Source of the DNA: Corbicula japonica
Lineage: Eukaryota; Mollusca; Bivalvia; Venerida; Cyrenidae
Direction: 5' to 3'
Assembly: GCA_038501625.1 (NCBI GenBank)
Contig: JAZAYU010000363.1
Span: 186,001-250,000 of the forward strand
DNA: 64,000 nucleotides
The position numbers were made by a program, and so were the translations under genes. The notes beneath the pieces are model-generated. The model saw only the letters and a program-made list of their open reading frames with translations. It was not told the origin of the DNA and made no database searches. Positions 1 through 12,165 of this stretch are shown in pieces. How positions within the stretch are numbered: position 1 is the stretch's first letter; the number at the start of each line of letters is the position of its first letter.

Positions 1-1247
1 AGGCTTCAAGGGATTTCAACCAACGTAATGCATGTGTTTATCTTAATATAGCCCTGTGTCATGTACGAGAACCATTTGCCCTCCTATAAAGGTCAAGGTC
101 ACACTTAAAAGTCAAAATATGCAGAAATTCTAGTTTCCAGAGCTCATATTTACTATGCCTCAAGGGATTTCAACCAAACTTCACATAGGTGTAAATCTTA
201 ATATGGCAGAATGTTGCATCCAGAACCATTGCTCTGCTTTAAAGGTCAAGGTCACACTTAGGGTTTAAATGTCAAAATATGCAAACTCAGAATGTGATTA
301 AAGCCCCAGCCCTAAACTTAAGTAAGAATACACTATGGAAAAATTATATTTGTCCATATAGGCTCCAATATATAAACTCTCTAACAAAACACAAAAGGTC
401 CAATCAAATTCTTTCTTATAGATGGGATTTTCAATGATAATGTTAAATTATAGTTAACAAACTTTTAAGAAGCTAAATATAATGGAGCTATATTTAGCAT
501 CTATTTTTGACGACGCGACCACTTCATGTGGGATCTCGATTTCTGTGACGTTTCGGAAATCCTACTTTAACTTTTAGTCGCGCAGACCAAATTTATTTTA
601 GTGAATTAAAATTTTATTAGCCCGAACTAATGCGCCAAATTTGTGCCTATAGTTCCAAATACATGTAATATTTCATACAAGAGCGGGTTAAATTGAGGTA
701 ATGCCGCTTTAAGATACTTCTGCCAAACTGCACAATTTTTATACACCCGGGACATATTATGGAAACACCAATGGGGGTCAGGCAGGCGTCCGGGCGGTGT
801 CCACTGCGATGTCGGCTAAATAACACGAACAGTTGTTCACCGATCTTCATGAAACTTAGGGAAAATGTTTATGGGCATAATATCTCAGCTAAGTTTGATA
901 ACCTGCCAAATCCCTTCAGCCACTTCAGAGTTAGGGCCATTTATTGGTACAAAAAATGGTGTATTTTGTGGAATTTTGGCACTCAAGTTTTCTGTGAGAT
1001 AGAAACATTATCTAACGTCCAAGAACCATGGCCCTACCTCAAAGTTCAAGGTTACACTTCAAGTTCAAATGTTAAAGTTAGTGTAAATCCTTGATTATGA
1101 AAAGCAGAACTTAACAACTCTTGCAGGGATTTTACATCTTCCCCACAACCCTTGAAAAAAATTTAGTTTGTAGACATCAGCTATTAAATTTAAAAAAGTG
1201 GATATAGCAGCATGCAAGGTCCTTACCCCGAATGCCTTAAAAAAAGC

Positions 1248-1473
1248 TTAACCCTTTCCCTCATTAATACGCATGTGTGACCAGTGTAGATCCAGATCAG
1301 CCGGCACATATGTGCCGTCTGATCAGGATCTGCACTGGTCAATTTTGGTCAGAAATAATCTGATGAATCAAAAAGTGGACAGTTTAGAACCTTATCAGTT
1401 GGACGTGCTTGCTGATCTGGATCTAAACGGTTTGCCCTCACAATAAAGGTGTATCTATGGAGGAAAAGGTTAA
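1248..1473. mobile_element. MITE family A, full length
   Basis: Bounded by TTAA; starts TTAACCCTTTCC and ends GGAGGAAAAGGTTAA. Two internal hairpins of the type GTAGATCC...GATCAG...GGCACA. TTAA targets and CCC ends point to the piggyBac superfamily (inference). Confidence 0.85.
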
Positions 1474-1864
1474 TAAAACCTGCTTTATAAAAATTATTTT
1501 GGTCATTCTGAAATGAGCGATGAATGAAAATGAATAAATGTCAGGTTATTGCAGAACATGTGGACAAAATGAAGTCCCATTTTCTTTTCATTAATTTTTG
1601 AAACTCGTTATTTTTACTTTACCAAAATAAATTCCAGTTTCAAATAAAGGCCCCAGTCTTGAACAAGACAGTCTAAACTATATTAGCCAGTCATCAAACT
1701 TTATAAGTTTGTTGACCATCATGTGTACCAGTAGTAGTATGTTAGTGTGAGGTAACTCTGATTGGAATCTGTAAAGTGTACTTTGAACACAATATTGGCT
1801 TTTTTGACAATGACAACTTAGAGTGGGGGCATCCGTGTTCTGTGGACACATCTCTAGTTGATTT

Positions 1865-1960
1865 ATTAGATTATTTCTGACCAAAAAGCGTACAGTGCAG
1901 ATCCTGATCAGATGGCACGGATGTGCACGCTGATCTGTAAATGTGGAGGAAAGTGTGAAA
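1865..1960. mobile_element. MITE family A, fragment
   Basis: Carries the TTTCTGACCAAAAAGCG middle and the 3' hairpin (AGATCCTGATCAGATGGCAC) but the end is degraded to GGAGGAAAGTGTG. Confidence 0.65.
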
Positions 1961-2303
1961 TTTGATCAGACCAAGTGGATCTGCAGGTTGATCATTCACA
2001 AATGTGACATATTCTGTGCTTAGCATAATGTTTTCTTCTATTTCAGGCCAAGTTATTCCACATTCCAATTCTGCCGTCATACTTGATAGCTGTGGTTGTG
2101 TTATCGCTTTTCATAATACTCATATTGTTACAAACTAACGTTATAGGCACAGACCAGTTGGTTTAGGATACATTTGAAATGATATTGGTGAAAGCTGTAT
2201 ACCAGCAGGTATTGTTGTACATTATGGGATATTTTCAGCTTTTTTGTGACGAACACAATATTTACGATAGAGACATTACTTACGTTTGGCTGAATATGCT
2301 GCT

Positions 2304-2440
2304 TTAACCCTTTCCTCCATTATACACTTTTAAGATATGGTCAAACGGTGTAGATTCAGACCAGTTGGCACATATGTGCAATCTGATCAGGATCTGCACT
2401 GTTTGCTTTTTGATTATTTACATTATTTCTGACCAAGATT
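2304..2440. mobile_element. MITE family A, 5' half
   Basis: TTAACCCTTTCCTCCATTATAC start, first hairpin complete, breaks off after TTTCTGACCAAGA. The following 2450-3100 contains AT-rich sequence with GGCCAAAATGGCC-like inverted words. Confidence 0.75.
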
Positions 2441-3244
2441 TGACTAACGTAAATTGGATATTTTGGCGTCGTCATATTTTGGCCATTTTGCCTCAATGTG
2501 CCTGTGTTTTATTTTGGCCAGTTTCATTTTGGCCATTTATCATTGTGTGGCAAAAAATAAACACAAATATGTTATTTTATCATGTCATGTACGCTAATTT
2601 ATGAGATTGATCGGCATTTATTTTAGATATCTTAATAAACGATACAAATAGGAAAAAGCAACAAAAGACTGCAAAATTTTTCATATTATTATTTTAATTA
2701 CAAAATTTCACATGTAGAAATATAAATTTAAAATGCATGAACTTATATAAGTGTAATGCAAATAACGATGTGATATTTAAAACACTTACATTTTGTAAAC
2801 AAATCTCACATTTTCACAACATTTATTGCAACACACAAAAATCCACAAACTTAAATACACTAATTGAAATTTAAAATCATGATATTTATCGAGTTGTTTT
2901 CTTATAAGCGATAAATAGCGATGAACGTTGGCGAAGTGTGAAAAATAATTGTTGTGTTAGCCATACCAGGACTTAATTTTCACCTGTGATATATTTGGGT
3001 GTGTTTAATTTTGGCCTTTTCATTAGGGTGGCCAATTAGGCCAATTATTAACCAAGGCGAAAATATCCCAATTTACGGTAGTGCAGATTACGATCACACA
3101 CCTCGGTACAATTGATCGCACACGAGTTAAAAAATGTATTAATGGAATTAAAAGGGTTAATTTGAACATTTCTGGCCTATTTCTTGTCAAAAGTCAAAAG
3201 TCGATAACAATACTGCACTGTTACTTGAAAAGTAAATGTGTTAT

Positions 3245-3379
3245 TTAACCCTTAACTCCTCATATGAGTTTTTTGAATGTGCAACCATTGTGGATCAAGA
3301 TCAGTCGGCACATCCACGTCGTCGGATCTGGATCTACACTGTTCACTTTTCGGTCAGAAATAATAGTGTAGATCCTGAC
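3245..3379. mobile_element. MITE family A, internally deleted allele
   Basis: Starts TTAACCCTTAACTCCTCATATGAG. The second hairpin is missing after GTAGATCCTGA compared with the inverted copy at 47.60-47.78 kb. Confidence 0.75.
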
Positions 3380-4065
3380 CTTGAGATAACAGCCAGTTTG
3401 CATGGTGTAAAGGTTTACGGACATTTTAAAATTGGCCTTATGGTAATAGTTTTTTGTGCTGGATCAAATGTGAAATATTTAAGAAATTAAAATATCCCTA
3501 ATAGATCCTAGATTCTTAAGATGCAATATTTTAAAGTTTGGTAGTCCATATGATATGAAAATGAAGGCAGGATGTAGCTAATAAAAGTACAAGATTTGGT
3601 GTATGTCTGGAAATATGTGCATACAGGTGATATATTATTTTGGTCTATGGCTATTTGTCATTCTGGTATATTGCTTATTTGTTACAAACTTGTTTAAGGA
3701 TTGAATTGATATTTTATTGCATTTATCGGGGTATGGAAAACATGTGGGTTGTTTAAAGTGTGTGACATCCAATATGTTTTGCATATCCTGAAGTGATAAC
3801 ATGTCAATGCAGTTCTTAAATTTACATTCGTAAATATTCTCGATTCTTCCTAAAATTAAAAAGGATCCAGTAACATTCCTCAGTTTTTCATAAACTTTGC
3901 CATGTTGAAAAATTATATGTAATTGTCAATAGCCACAACCTAAGCTGTGGGCCCATTAAAAATCGTTTAGCCAGCATTAGAAGATTTACATTGAAATACG
4001 CTTACAATCTTGACAACTGTAAACCTTTACTGATGCCAAAGTTATGTATATAATTTGAAAAAGTG

Positions 4066-4565
4066 NNNNNNNNNNNNNNNNNNNNNNNNNNNNNNNNNNN
4101 NNNNNNNNNNNNNNNNNNNNNNNNNNNNNNNNNNNNNNNNNNNNNNNNNNNNNNNNNNNNNNNNNNNNNNNNNNNNNNNNNNNNNNNNNNNNNNNNNNNN
4201 NNNNNNNNNNNNNNNNNNNNNNNNNNNNNNNNNNNNNNNNNNNNNNNNNNNNNNNNNNNNNNNNNNNNNNNNNNNNNNNNNNNNNNNNNNNNNNNNNNNN
4301 NNNNNNNNNNNNNNNNNNNNNNNNNNNNNNNNNNNNNNNNNNNNNNNNNNNNNNNNNNNNNNNNNNNNNNNNNNNNNNNNNNNNNNNNNNNNNNNNNNNN
4401 NNNNNNNNNNNNNNNNNNNNNNNNNNNNNNNNNNNNNNNNNNNNNNNNNNNNNNNNNNNNNNNNNNNNNNNNNNNNNNNNNNNNNNNNNNNNNNNNNNNN
4501 NNNNNNNNNNNNNNNNNNNNNNNNNNNNNNNNNNNNNNNNNNNNNNNNNNNNNNNNNNNNNNNNN
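4066..4565. other. Assembly gap of exactly 500 N
   Basis: A run of exactly 500 N, a typical fixed-size scaffold join. It directly abuts the end of the inverted arm. Open frames spanning it are artefacts. Confidence 0.99.
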
Positions 4566-6218
4566 AATAGCATTTCTCTTTGTAAATAGAATTTCATATG
4601 GAAAATGGAGGTGGATTTGGTGGTTTACGAATGGTAACGTTACGAAATCTTTGTAAAACTGAAATTTTATATTCTTCTTCCAGAATACTGACCGTCTTCA
4701 ACAGTTGACTGAAATTTACCATGTTTAGATTCGAAAGACTATACCGCAGTAAACGAGATTTTGGCTCTTTAGGTTTTATTGAACGTTACGTCCCGTTACG
4801 TCATTTAATGCACTCTCCAAAATGAAAGTAGGAGTTTCCGCTGAGTAGGACGAGGCAAAACTTTTTTTTTTTAATTTAGGGCCCTAAACATTGTGGCTAT
4901 TTATTGTGGAACCTTGTAGCGATGTAAGTAATAAAATCATTTCAATGTATTGCATTGAAAGAAGTCGGTTTTTGTACGATTAACGAATATCGTGTAAGAT
5001 TTTTATAAAAAAATTTCCATTTGAATGCTTCAAACATAAAGCATTTGATCATAGACTAGAGACCCTGATCTGATTCACAATGATTTATTTTTAACACATT
5101 TAGATCTGTTGAAAATTGTGTTTAAAGTAAGTTTAAAATCATACATGAATTGATTTAACAGATATATTAATGAATGCATTTTATGCATTTGATCAAAAGA
5201 ACCTGAATTTCCATTGGCATCAGATAATATCCAGATCTGACATGAATGCAATTTTCCCATATCATAACCCATTCCCAAATCATAACCGGCTGCATAGTTG
5301 ACACGGGGTTTTCTGAATAATTGCACATTATATGTAGACCTTCTGAAATGCATATTGGGAATCGCCACATTCAGAAAAAACAGCCTCACCACACAGTCAA
5401 GAGAAGAGAGGGAGAGAGCATTGTTAATAAAATGATCAGTTTCAAAGAGACGCCAATAACAATGACAAAAATGAGAACCCTAGTGTTACCGCCTTGGAAC
5501 AGTCAGTGAAATCCGCTATCAGAAGTTTTTACTTCTTTCAATTTTGTCTTGCACTCCATTCAATGATGTCTACAGGTCATTTAATCAGAACAGATATTCT
5601 CAAAATAACCCAGGGAAAACCAAAAGAAGAAGAAGAGTAGAACCTCAGGGATTCACTGAGTATACAGAACAGGAACTTCACAAATTATATGAATTTATTT
5701 AATAGTATCTCTTAAATGCATTTCGGGTGAATTTAGCATCCTTGAAGAAAGAATAATCATGTATTTATTTATTATATGTATATTGTTTATTTAATTAATT
5801 ATAAACAGGTTTAGATGATCTTTGGATCTGGTCAGACCCGTATCAACTAAGTTTGACATAATACCCCATTTGAAGCTGTATAGAACTGTTTGACATCATG
5901 CAATGAAGTGGACAACAAAAGTGAAGGTAAAATAAAAATGTTTGAGTTAAAATTTACTTAAATCCACAATGACTGTTTTAGGAGATGTAATTTTTGTAAA
6001 CAGTATATTTTAGTTTATTTGTAATGCTTGAGCTGCTATAACGCTGTGTCAACATTGCAGCTGGTAAATTCTTGTAACATGTAAGTGGGTGGGGTACAAA
6101 TCCATTGCATGTGGAAAATGTAATATTTTTCCAGATCTGGATATTTTCAGATGGAAATTCAGGTTCCTGTAAATTGTAATCTGATGAATAATCAGTGTTA
6201 ATTTATATTGACATGCAG
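4566..6218. other. Non-coding, with a diverged inverted repeat pair
   Basis: No gene seen. Segments 5197-5245 and 6128-6176 are imperfect inverted copies sharing GAACCTGAATTTCCAT and ATATCCAGATCT, suggesting a roughly 1-kb old inverted-repeat element. A stretch at 5420-5495 recurs at about 9650-9730 (ATCAGTTTCAAAG..., AAAATGAGAACCC), so part of this region is dispersed repeat. Confidence 0.5.
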
Positions 6219-6545
6219 CCAGACTGGTTTAGGTGGGGCGACAACTAGTACTACAGACTTCCTGAAAGTTGCCAGACCGAAGGACCTGTCTGGTAAAATT
6301 TCAGCCGGTCAGACATGTTTTCTAATGTTATCTGACCGAATGTCAGACAAAAATTTGAACTCCTTATACTTTATTATACCTTTTTAACATGTTTCGGTCT
6401 GACAGAATTTGTTTCGGTCAGACAGTTTTTCAAATCTTGTCTGACCAAATGTCTGACACTTTTTTTCAACTTTCGGGAAGTCTGGTACTACCCACAAGGT
6501 TTAGCCAGACTGGTTTAGGTGGGGCGACTACTACCCACAAGGTTC
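6219..6545. repeat. Direct repeat CCAGACTGGTTTAGGTGGGG around the MITE
   Basis: CCAGACTGGTTTAGGTGGGG with CGAC occurs at about 6219 and again at 6505, each followed by CTA/TACCCACAAGG-like sequence. The second copy lies just outside the MITE, so a short tandem duplication hosted the insertion. Confidence 0.65.
6254..6484. mobile_element. MITE with CAGACTTCC...GGAAGTCTG ends
   Basis: Terminal inverted repeats of about 17 bp (CAGACTTCCTGAAAGTTG at the left, its reverse form with one mismatch at the right) flanked by the direct repeat GTACTA at 6248-6253 and 6485-6490. The inside has several inverted GTCTGACC/GGTCAGAC motifs. No open frame. Confidence 0.7.
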
Positions 6546-7810
6546 ATGCTCTGGGCCCAAAAATACAGTATGAATGGACTTGAAGCACTTTGATGTTATT
6601 TATTCTGTGTTCTGTTTCAACAGTGCAACAGTAATTACTATGCTGATATGATATTGTAAATGAATCACTTCATAAATTAGAAATTTTCTACAGAACAATG
6701 TTAATTATTACCTCAAATACTTAATGCAAATAATGTAAATTCAGTATTGAACAGTTTGATCTCATGTGGCATTAAAATAAAGTTTAAAACTTTCCCCAAA
6801 TCTGTTATCCATACTGAATGGGTGAGATCTGTAACCATTTACAAACATCTTACTGGGATTTCCACAAGAGAAACATTTACATCACCCATTTTATGTATAA
6901 CTCAAATTAAGAGGTCGCAAACATTGCAAATGGCGAAAACATGCTAAAATTTCAAAAAATGAATTTTGGGGGAAATACTTATTGCCACCTAGATTTTAGT
7001 AAATAAATGTATTTAGCTATGGATGTAGTAAATGTTTGCAAGCTCAATTTAGTCTAATTCCTGTTCTAATTACCAAGCACATACTAAAACAAAAGAAAAA
7101 CCATTTGCATGAGAACTCTGAAATTCATGGACAATATACCAAAGCAACTAATACCTGAAATAAGTATATGCTGGTCTACAATGTTTTATTATAAAGAATA
7201 TTTGTAATTTGAGCAAAGATCAAAATAATTGTTATAATTTTGTGTTTGTTAAATATGTATTTCAGTGTTATAATCAAATGAAAGAAATGTGACATCTCTG
7301 GTTCAAAAAGCATGGAATTGGAAGAGCAGAGGAAGAAGGCTAATGGTATATTTAACTTTATTAGTTGACTTTTAACAGGGCTCTCACCTATCAGGGAGAA
7401 GTTTTGTAATAATTTACTGAATTATGGAGAAGTTTGCAGTCAAAGGCATTCTTTCCCTATATATTAAATACAAAAAGACTTCTCCCAAAGTTAAACGAAG
7501 AGAGAAGTCTGGTCACTTTTGATGGGACTACTTCCTTCTAGTCTCTCTCTAGTGAGAGCCCTGTATGAATATACAGTACAGGTATTCCATACTTTGTCCT
7601 TTTTACATGACTGCAGTGTAGCAAAATCTCGAGGCATGTCATCACCTGACCTGATCATGCCATAATCCTGGCAGACACTACATTGTATATCACATTCATA
7701 CTTTACTATTTTATGATGGCCCAGCAATTACAATATTTGCTCAGAACCCCTGTATTGGCCCAGAACTTTTAGTCTTCATATGAATTTGATGTTTTTATTC
7801 TGTTAATTAA
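6546..7810. other. Non-coding, nothing recognised
   Basis: AT-rich sequence without a convincing coding frame, splice-site pair or repeat structure. The short open frames have no compositional or motif support. Confidence 0.5.
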
Positions 7811-7811
7811 A

Positions 7812-7955
7812 AAAATTATCACTCAAGTATATTCCTATTGACCATGTTATTGGGCCTCGGGCTGTCATATATACCCTCGGCCTTCTGCCTCAGGCATATA
7901 TGACTACCCTTGGCTCAATAACATGGCCAACATGAATTCACTTGAATAATTACAT
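7812..7955. mobile_element. Foldback element
   Basis: Imperfect palindrome: CCATGTTATTGGGCCTCGGG at 7842 pairs with the sequence ending AATAACATGG at about 7925, with CATATATA inner arms and outer CACTCAAGTATATTC / GAATTCACTTGAAT arms. Looks like a non-autonomous hairpin element. Confidence 0.6.
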
Positions 7956-8092
7956 TATATAATATTCATCTGTGGGCCACCTTGCACAAACACGATGTGT
8001 TCTTGTGGTTGCTTATTCATTTATTAATAGGGTAATCTCATATGAATGTGTCTCAAAAATCCAATGCTGTTTCTGTTTTCTTGGTTAATAAC

Positions 8093-8195
8093 TTGACCCT
8101 TTACTCCATTTACACGCCATTTCACCACATGGGCAACCAGTGTAAATCCAGATCAGATAGAGATAGCACAGATGTAGCTCCAAGTGTGTTATTGT
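8093..8195. mobile_element. MITE family A, 5' fragment
   Basis: GACCCTTTACTCCATTTACAC start and first arm only, immediately before another copy. Confidence 0.6.
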
Positions 8196-8200
8196 AATAA

Positions 8201-8444
8201 TTAACCCTTTACTACATATATACACATTTTCATGCCTGTGCAACCAGTGTAGAGATACAGATCAGATGGAAGATCTGACCTGGATCTGCACTGGTTACAT
8301 TGTGGTCAGAAATAACCTATTGAATAAAAAAAGCTAACAGTTTAGATCCTAATCAGGCAGTATAGTATGGATGTGTCGGCTGATCTAGATCTACACTGAT
8401 CACCCATGCCACAAAGGCATATACATGTACATGGACGAAAAGAA
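8201..8444. mobile_element. MITE family A, near full length
   Basis: TTAACCCTTTACTACATATATACAC start, both hairpins recognisable; right end decayed (GGACGAAAAGAAT). Confidence 0.8.
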
Positions 8445-10350
8445 TACATGGGATAAATTGTGTAGGAGCCTATAGGAATTGAAGATGCCACAAAGCTCAC
8501 ATCAGAAAAACCTCTTTAAAAGTTTTGTGTGATATTTATAAAAAAAAATTACCTTAAAAACAAATTATGACAACAGTGTAATCTGTTAACTGTTTAACTG
8601 CAACAGCTATTTATGTACATATTCATAAGCAACAAAAAGTACAGTGAAATTGACTTGGGTTATTTGTTATGATTTAAAATACAACATTTATTATTTTCAG
8701 CCATGTGTACCATCAGTCTAGTAAAAGCTGTGGACTTGAAATGTTTGCAAAATTGGTAGAAAACTAGGGAGCAGAATATGAATGTTACTGTAAAAAATGG
8801 AGACAAGGTTTGCATTTTTTTATTTCCATGTATAAGAGCTACATGACTGTATGATAGAGAGACACTTAATCTAACTGTAAATGTTGGTATTTGTATCTTG
8901 TAACTAGAAAACATAAAATTGTGTTTGTATGTATGTGAAGACTTGTAAGACCTCAGTTCACAAGAAAATTAATCAACCTATAAAAAATTTACTGTGTTGT
9001 TTTTGACCCTTTCTTCCATGAATACATGACATGAGTGACCAGTGTATATCCAGATCAGCAGGCATATCTGTGCAGTGTCAACAGGATCTACATGGTTCAT
9101 AATAAGATTCACGAGGCTATTTCTTATAAATATGCAAACAGTGTAGATTCCAATCAATCCAGATCAGACACCAGAATTATATTGTTTGTGACAACATGCT
9201 TGAGCTGATGTAAATTTTCAGGTCAAGGTCACATTTGATGGAGTTAATCCCTTTCTGTACTTATTTTTAACAGAAAAACTTAATGTTTACTATAACTTTG
9301 CCTTTTCTTAATATTTCTACATCAAACTTTCAAATTATATTGCTCATGACAACACACTCAGCATGACTCCAAGTTCTTATGTCGAGATGGGTTTTTTCCC
9401 ACTCTTGTTCTTGAATTTTATAATATGACATAGCTCCCAGGGAGACATAAGTGCAACTTTTTAGTGGATTCTGGAAATTAATAACCAAAATTACCCTTAA
9501 TTTAAGGAAAACGAAGACACTTCAGGTAAAAGCGCAAGGGTCAGAATGATTTTTTATTTTTTTTTAATTTTCAAAAGTCAAAAGGTTATTTCCTGCGTCA
9601 AATGTCTATATGATTAAGGCAATTCCAAGGAGTTAAGGTTCATCATAAGAAATGAGAAAAATATGGTCAGTTTCAAAACATACACCACAACCAATGAAGA
9701 AAAATGAGAACCCAAGGGTTACCATGTCAAAAGGCAGGATAAATGTAGTATTGCCAGGGCAAGAAAATTAATATTATTGGACAAAACTAATTTATTGTCA
9801 AATATTTATCAGTTTCTAACTTCGACAAATAAATTTTAAAAAGTACACACCATTATGCTTGAACATTTTAAAAAGTACAGACCATTATGCTTGAATTTCA
9901 ATATAAATAGGTAATTTGTTGAAATTAATATTTCAGGATAACAGCTTCACATGGAATGCTGTGAGTTGACCAGTTTGACAATTCTGTCTATGACTGTCTG
10001 AGGGAGCATACAGCCTTTATATTGCCACTAATTCCTGCAATGGAACATGCTGCTTTTGTAACGGAAAAGAATAAAAAAATCACAAATGTCGATACAAATA
10101 GTGGGTGCGAAAATGAGACAATTTATATAAAATATAACAAAACGTTAGAATGTGCACCACATTGAAAAAGCATCAGTTGACAAAAAAAGCATCAGTGTAA
10201 TTGTTTGTTTGAACATTATTTGCTGAATAATAAAACTATTGGGAAAAAAACATAGTGTCACTTGTAGTTTTATTTTAAATCATGTGACTCAATACTGTTT
10301 GCTGATTTCAAGTTTGAATATTCAAAGACAATGACAAGCTTAGCTACTTT
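8445..10350. other. Non-coding repeat-rich stretch
   Basis: No gene seen. 9185-9475 shares TTTTCTTAATATTTC, CAAATTATATTGCT and GGTCAAGGTCACATTTGATGG with the element at 10.35-10.88 kb, so it is a related older repeat. A short duplication (GTACA-ACCATTATGCTTGAA) lies at 9840-9895. Confidence 0.5.
9004..9165. mobile_element. MITE family A, truncated
   Basis: GACCCTTTCTTCCATGAATACA start with the first hairpin; second hairpin mostly lost. Confidence 0.65.
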
Positions 10351-10876
10351 TTGTGTCGCCCTTTTTGAAGAAATGGCGATTCATAGGGATCGCTTTGTCC
10401 TTCTGTCCATCCAGGCCCACCGATGGCACTTGTTACCCAACAAATGCCCATCTGTGAGAACTTTCCATTCATTCCGTTAGTCTGTTATTGGGTAGTTTTT
10501 CGCTTGTTGGGTAGTTTTAAACAAAAGAAATACCCAACAAATGCCCATCTGTGGGAGCGTCCGTCCGTCACGAAAACTTAACGTTGGCTATAACTTTGCC
10601 ATTTCTTAATATTTCTTCATGAAACTTTCAAATTATATTGCTTATGACAACAGGCTCATGATGATGCCAAATTCTTTAGGTCAAGGTCACATTTGATGGA
10701 GTTATGCCCCTTTTTGTACTTTGATTTTGACATGAAAACTCAACGTTGACTATAACTTTACTTATGACAACACATTCATGATGATGCCAAATTCTTAAGG
10801 TCAAGGTCACATTTGGTTGAGTTATGACCTTTTTTGAACTTGCATTATTTCAGACATTGTACCAGAGGGCGACACA
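10351..10876. mobile_element. Inverted-repeat element with TTGTGTCGCCCT ends
   Basis: TTGTGTCGCCCT at 10351 and AGGGCGACACAA at 10865-10876 form the ends. The inside has two tandem copies of a block ending GGTCAAGGTCACATTTG and two copies of ACCCAACAAATGCCCATCTGTG. No open frame; a non-autonomous DNA transposon is inferred. Confidence 0.6.
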
Positions 10877-12035
10877 AGAGTTCATCTGAAAACCCATCTA
10901 GTTCTGTCATGTGTCACCGTATCTCAACTCAGAATTTTAGGTGCTGTCTATTGATACTGTGCTTGCAAACAACTGCTCGCAGGATGTCTGAGGACTGTGA
11001 CCAGCTTTGTTTCACTGTTGACCATATGACCTATGTAGTATGATATCCCTCACTTAATTTCGATTGGTCAGTTCCGAGAGAGGCATTGTCTTATTTCATA
11101 TTATCGTCCAAGAAGTCCAATTATATTCTAATTATATCTTTAGACATATTGTCCTTCCACCAGGTTTGCTCTCCATGTCACTGCGTCTGCAAACTTGATA
11201 CAGTATTTGCCTTGACTTGTTAATTGGACCTTAATTGTTTTGGGGTCGAATATCTATGTCTCAGAGGTCATAAAGTAAATTGGTCCCCGTCCTTGAGGCG
11301 AAAGTTTGTTTCTGGTCCAACTTAATCAAACACAAACTCTTTGCTAAAGATCCATCGCTTTTCAATTGTGTTTTGATGGCCGACCCATCAGTACCTCCAG
11401 TCCTTTGATTTAATATAACATTTAGAACACTATTTAAATGATTGAAAAACAATATCAAAGTCTGAATTGTTTTATATTAGTCGTTAACATTTGACAAAGA
11501 CTTTTAAGTCTGCCAGACTGGTACTGATAACTGTAGTTGTCACTTAAAACGGATGTGCATAGATAAGGTTACGTAACATAGCGTAACCAGTCATAAAAGT
11601 CCGTTCTGTTAAAATGACATCAAAAGTGGTAAATCTCACGATATCTCGCCATTTATTAGAACTGCGAGATGTGATAATATTTGACAAGAAACTGATTAAA
11701 ATCCATAATAGTTTGCGTAATATTGCCCAATCAGCCATAACATTCACCGATAATATATTTAATAAAGTTATTTTAAGGTGACGTGCGAACTAGATTCTAT
11801 GCACAGTACGTGCATCTTTTTTTTTCTTTCACCACGAGAAGATGAAAAAATGTAGTTTCATCATTGAAATTATTTTGGTCCGAATAAATTGCGGTGAAAA
11901 ATTTATTTCTACAAATCAGTACTAAAGCATTTTTGAATTATTTACTAAGTTTGTGAATTGATTATCTAAATATAATTATCTCAATCTCAATCATTAAATC
12001 GGTAAGTGTTCATGAAAAGGCATTTACAAATAATA
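10877..12035. other. Non-coding, with a block repeated at 18.94 kb
   Basis: 11545-11630 (AACGGATGTGCATA... GTAACCAGTCATAAAAGTCC) matches 18937-19022 at moderate identity in the same orientation. No coding exon recognised. Confidence 0.5.
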
Positions 12036-12040
12036 TATGT

Positions 12041-12165
12041 CAGCGTGAAAGCGTGCAATCGAGAAAATATCAATGCGCATGCCCAGCGTGAAAGCGTGCA
12101 ATCGAGAAAATATCAATGCGCATGCCTAACGTGTAATCGAGAAAATTTAAATGGGCATATAGAAA
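12041..12165. repeat. 45-bp tandem repeat, about 2.5 copies
   Basis: Unit begins CAGCGTGAAAGCGTGCAATC and ends AATGCGCATGCC; two near-identical units plus a diverged partial one. Confidence 0.85.

Larger units (their letters stand above)
1127..3704 (+). pseudogene. Second copy of the last two GRL exons, inverted
   Basis: Plus-strand 1127-1165 and 3627-3704 repeat the 39-nt and 78-nt terminal exons found on the minus strand at 49891-49853 and 47356-47279. The last exon is identical in both copies and keeps acceptor and TGA. The upstream exons would lie left of position 1. If the 4-kb inverted arm is a misplaced allele, this is the other allele of the same gene; if it is real, it is a partial duplicate. 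Confidence 0.5.
1..4065. repeat. Left arm of 4.1-kb inverted repeat (matches 46.92-51.02 kb)
   Basis: Position 1 pairs with 51017 and the sum 51018 holds to about 2.4 kb, then shifts by a few bases because of small indels. Identity is very high by eye, with scattered SNPs, a 6-bp indel near 2718/48297, a roughly 10-bp difference near 3040/47975 and a roughly 45-bp deletion at about 3379. The arm stops exactly at the N run and may continue left of the window. Confidence 0.93.

Noticed and set aside
759..1094. 111-codon frame duplicated at 49924-50259
   Set aside because: Present twice only because of the inverted arms; sequence is a dispersed repeat type (GATCTTCATGAAACTTAGGG) without protein motifs.
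4055..4656. Open frames of 170-203 codons across the N run
   Set aside because: They consist almost entirely of unknown bases.
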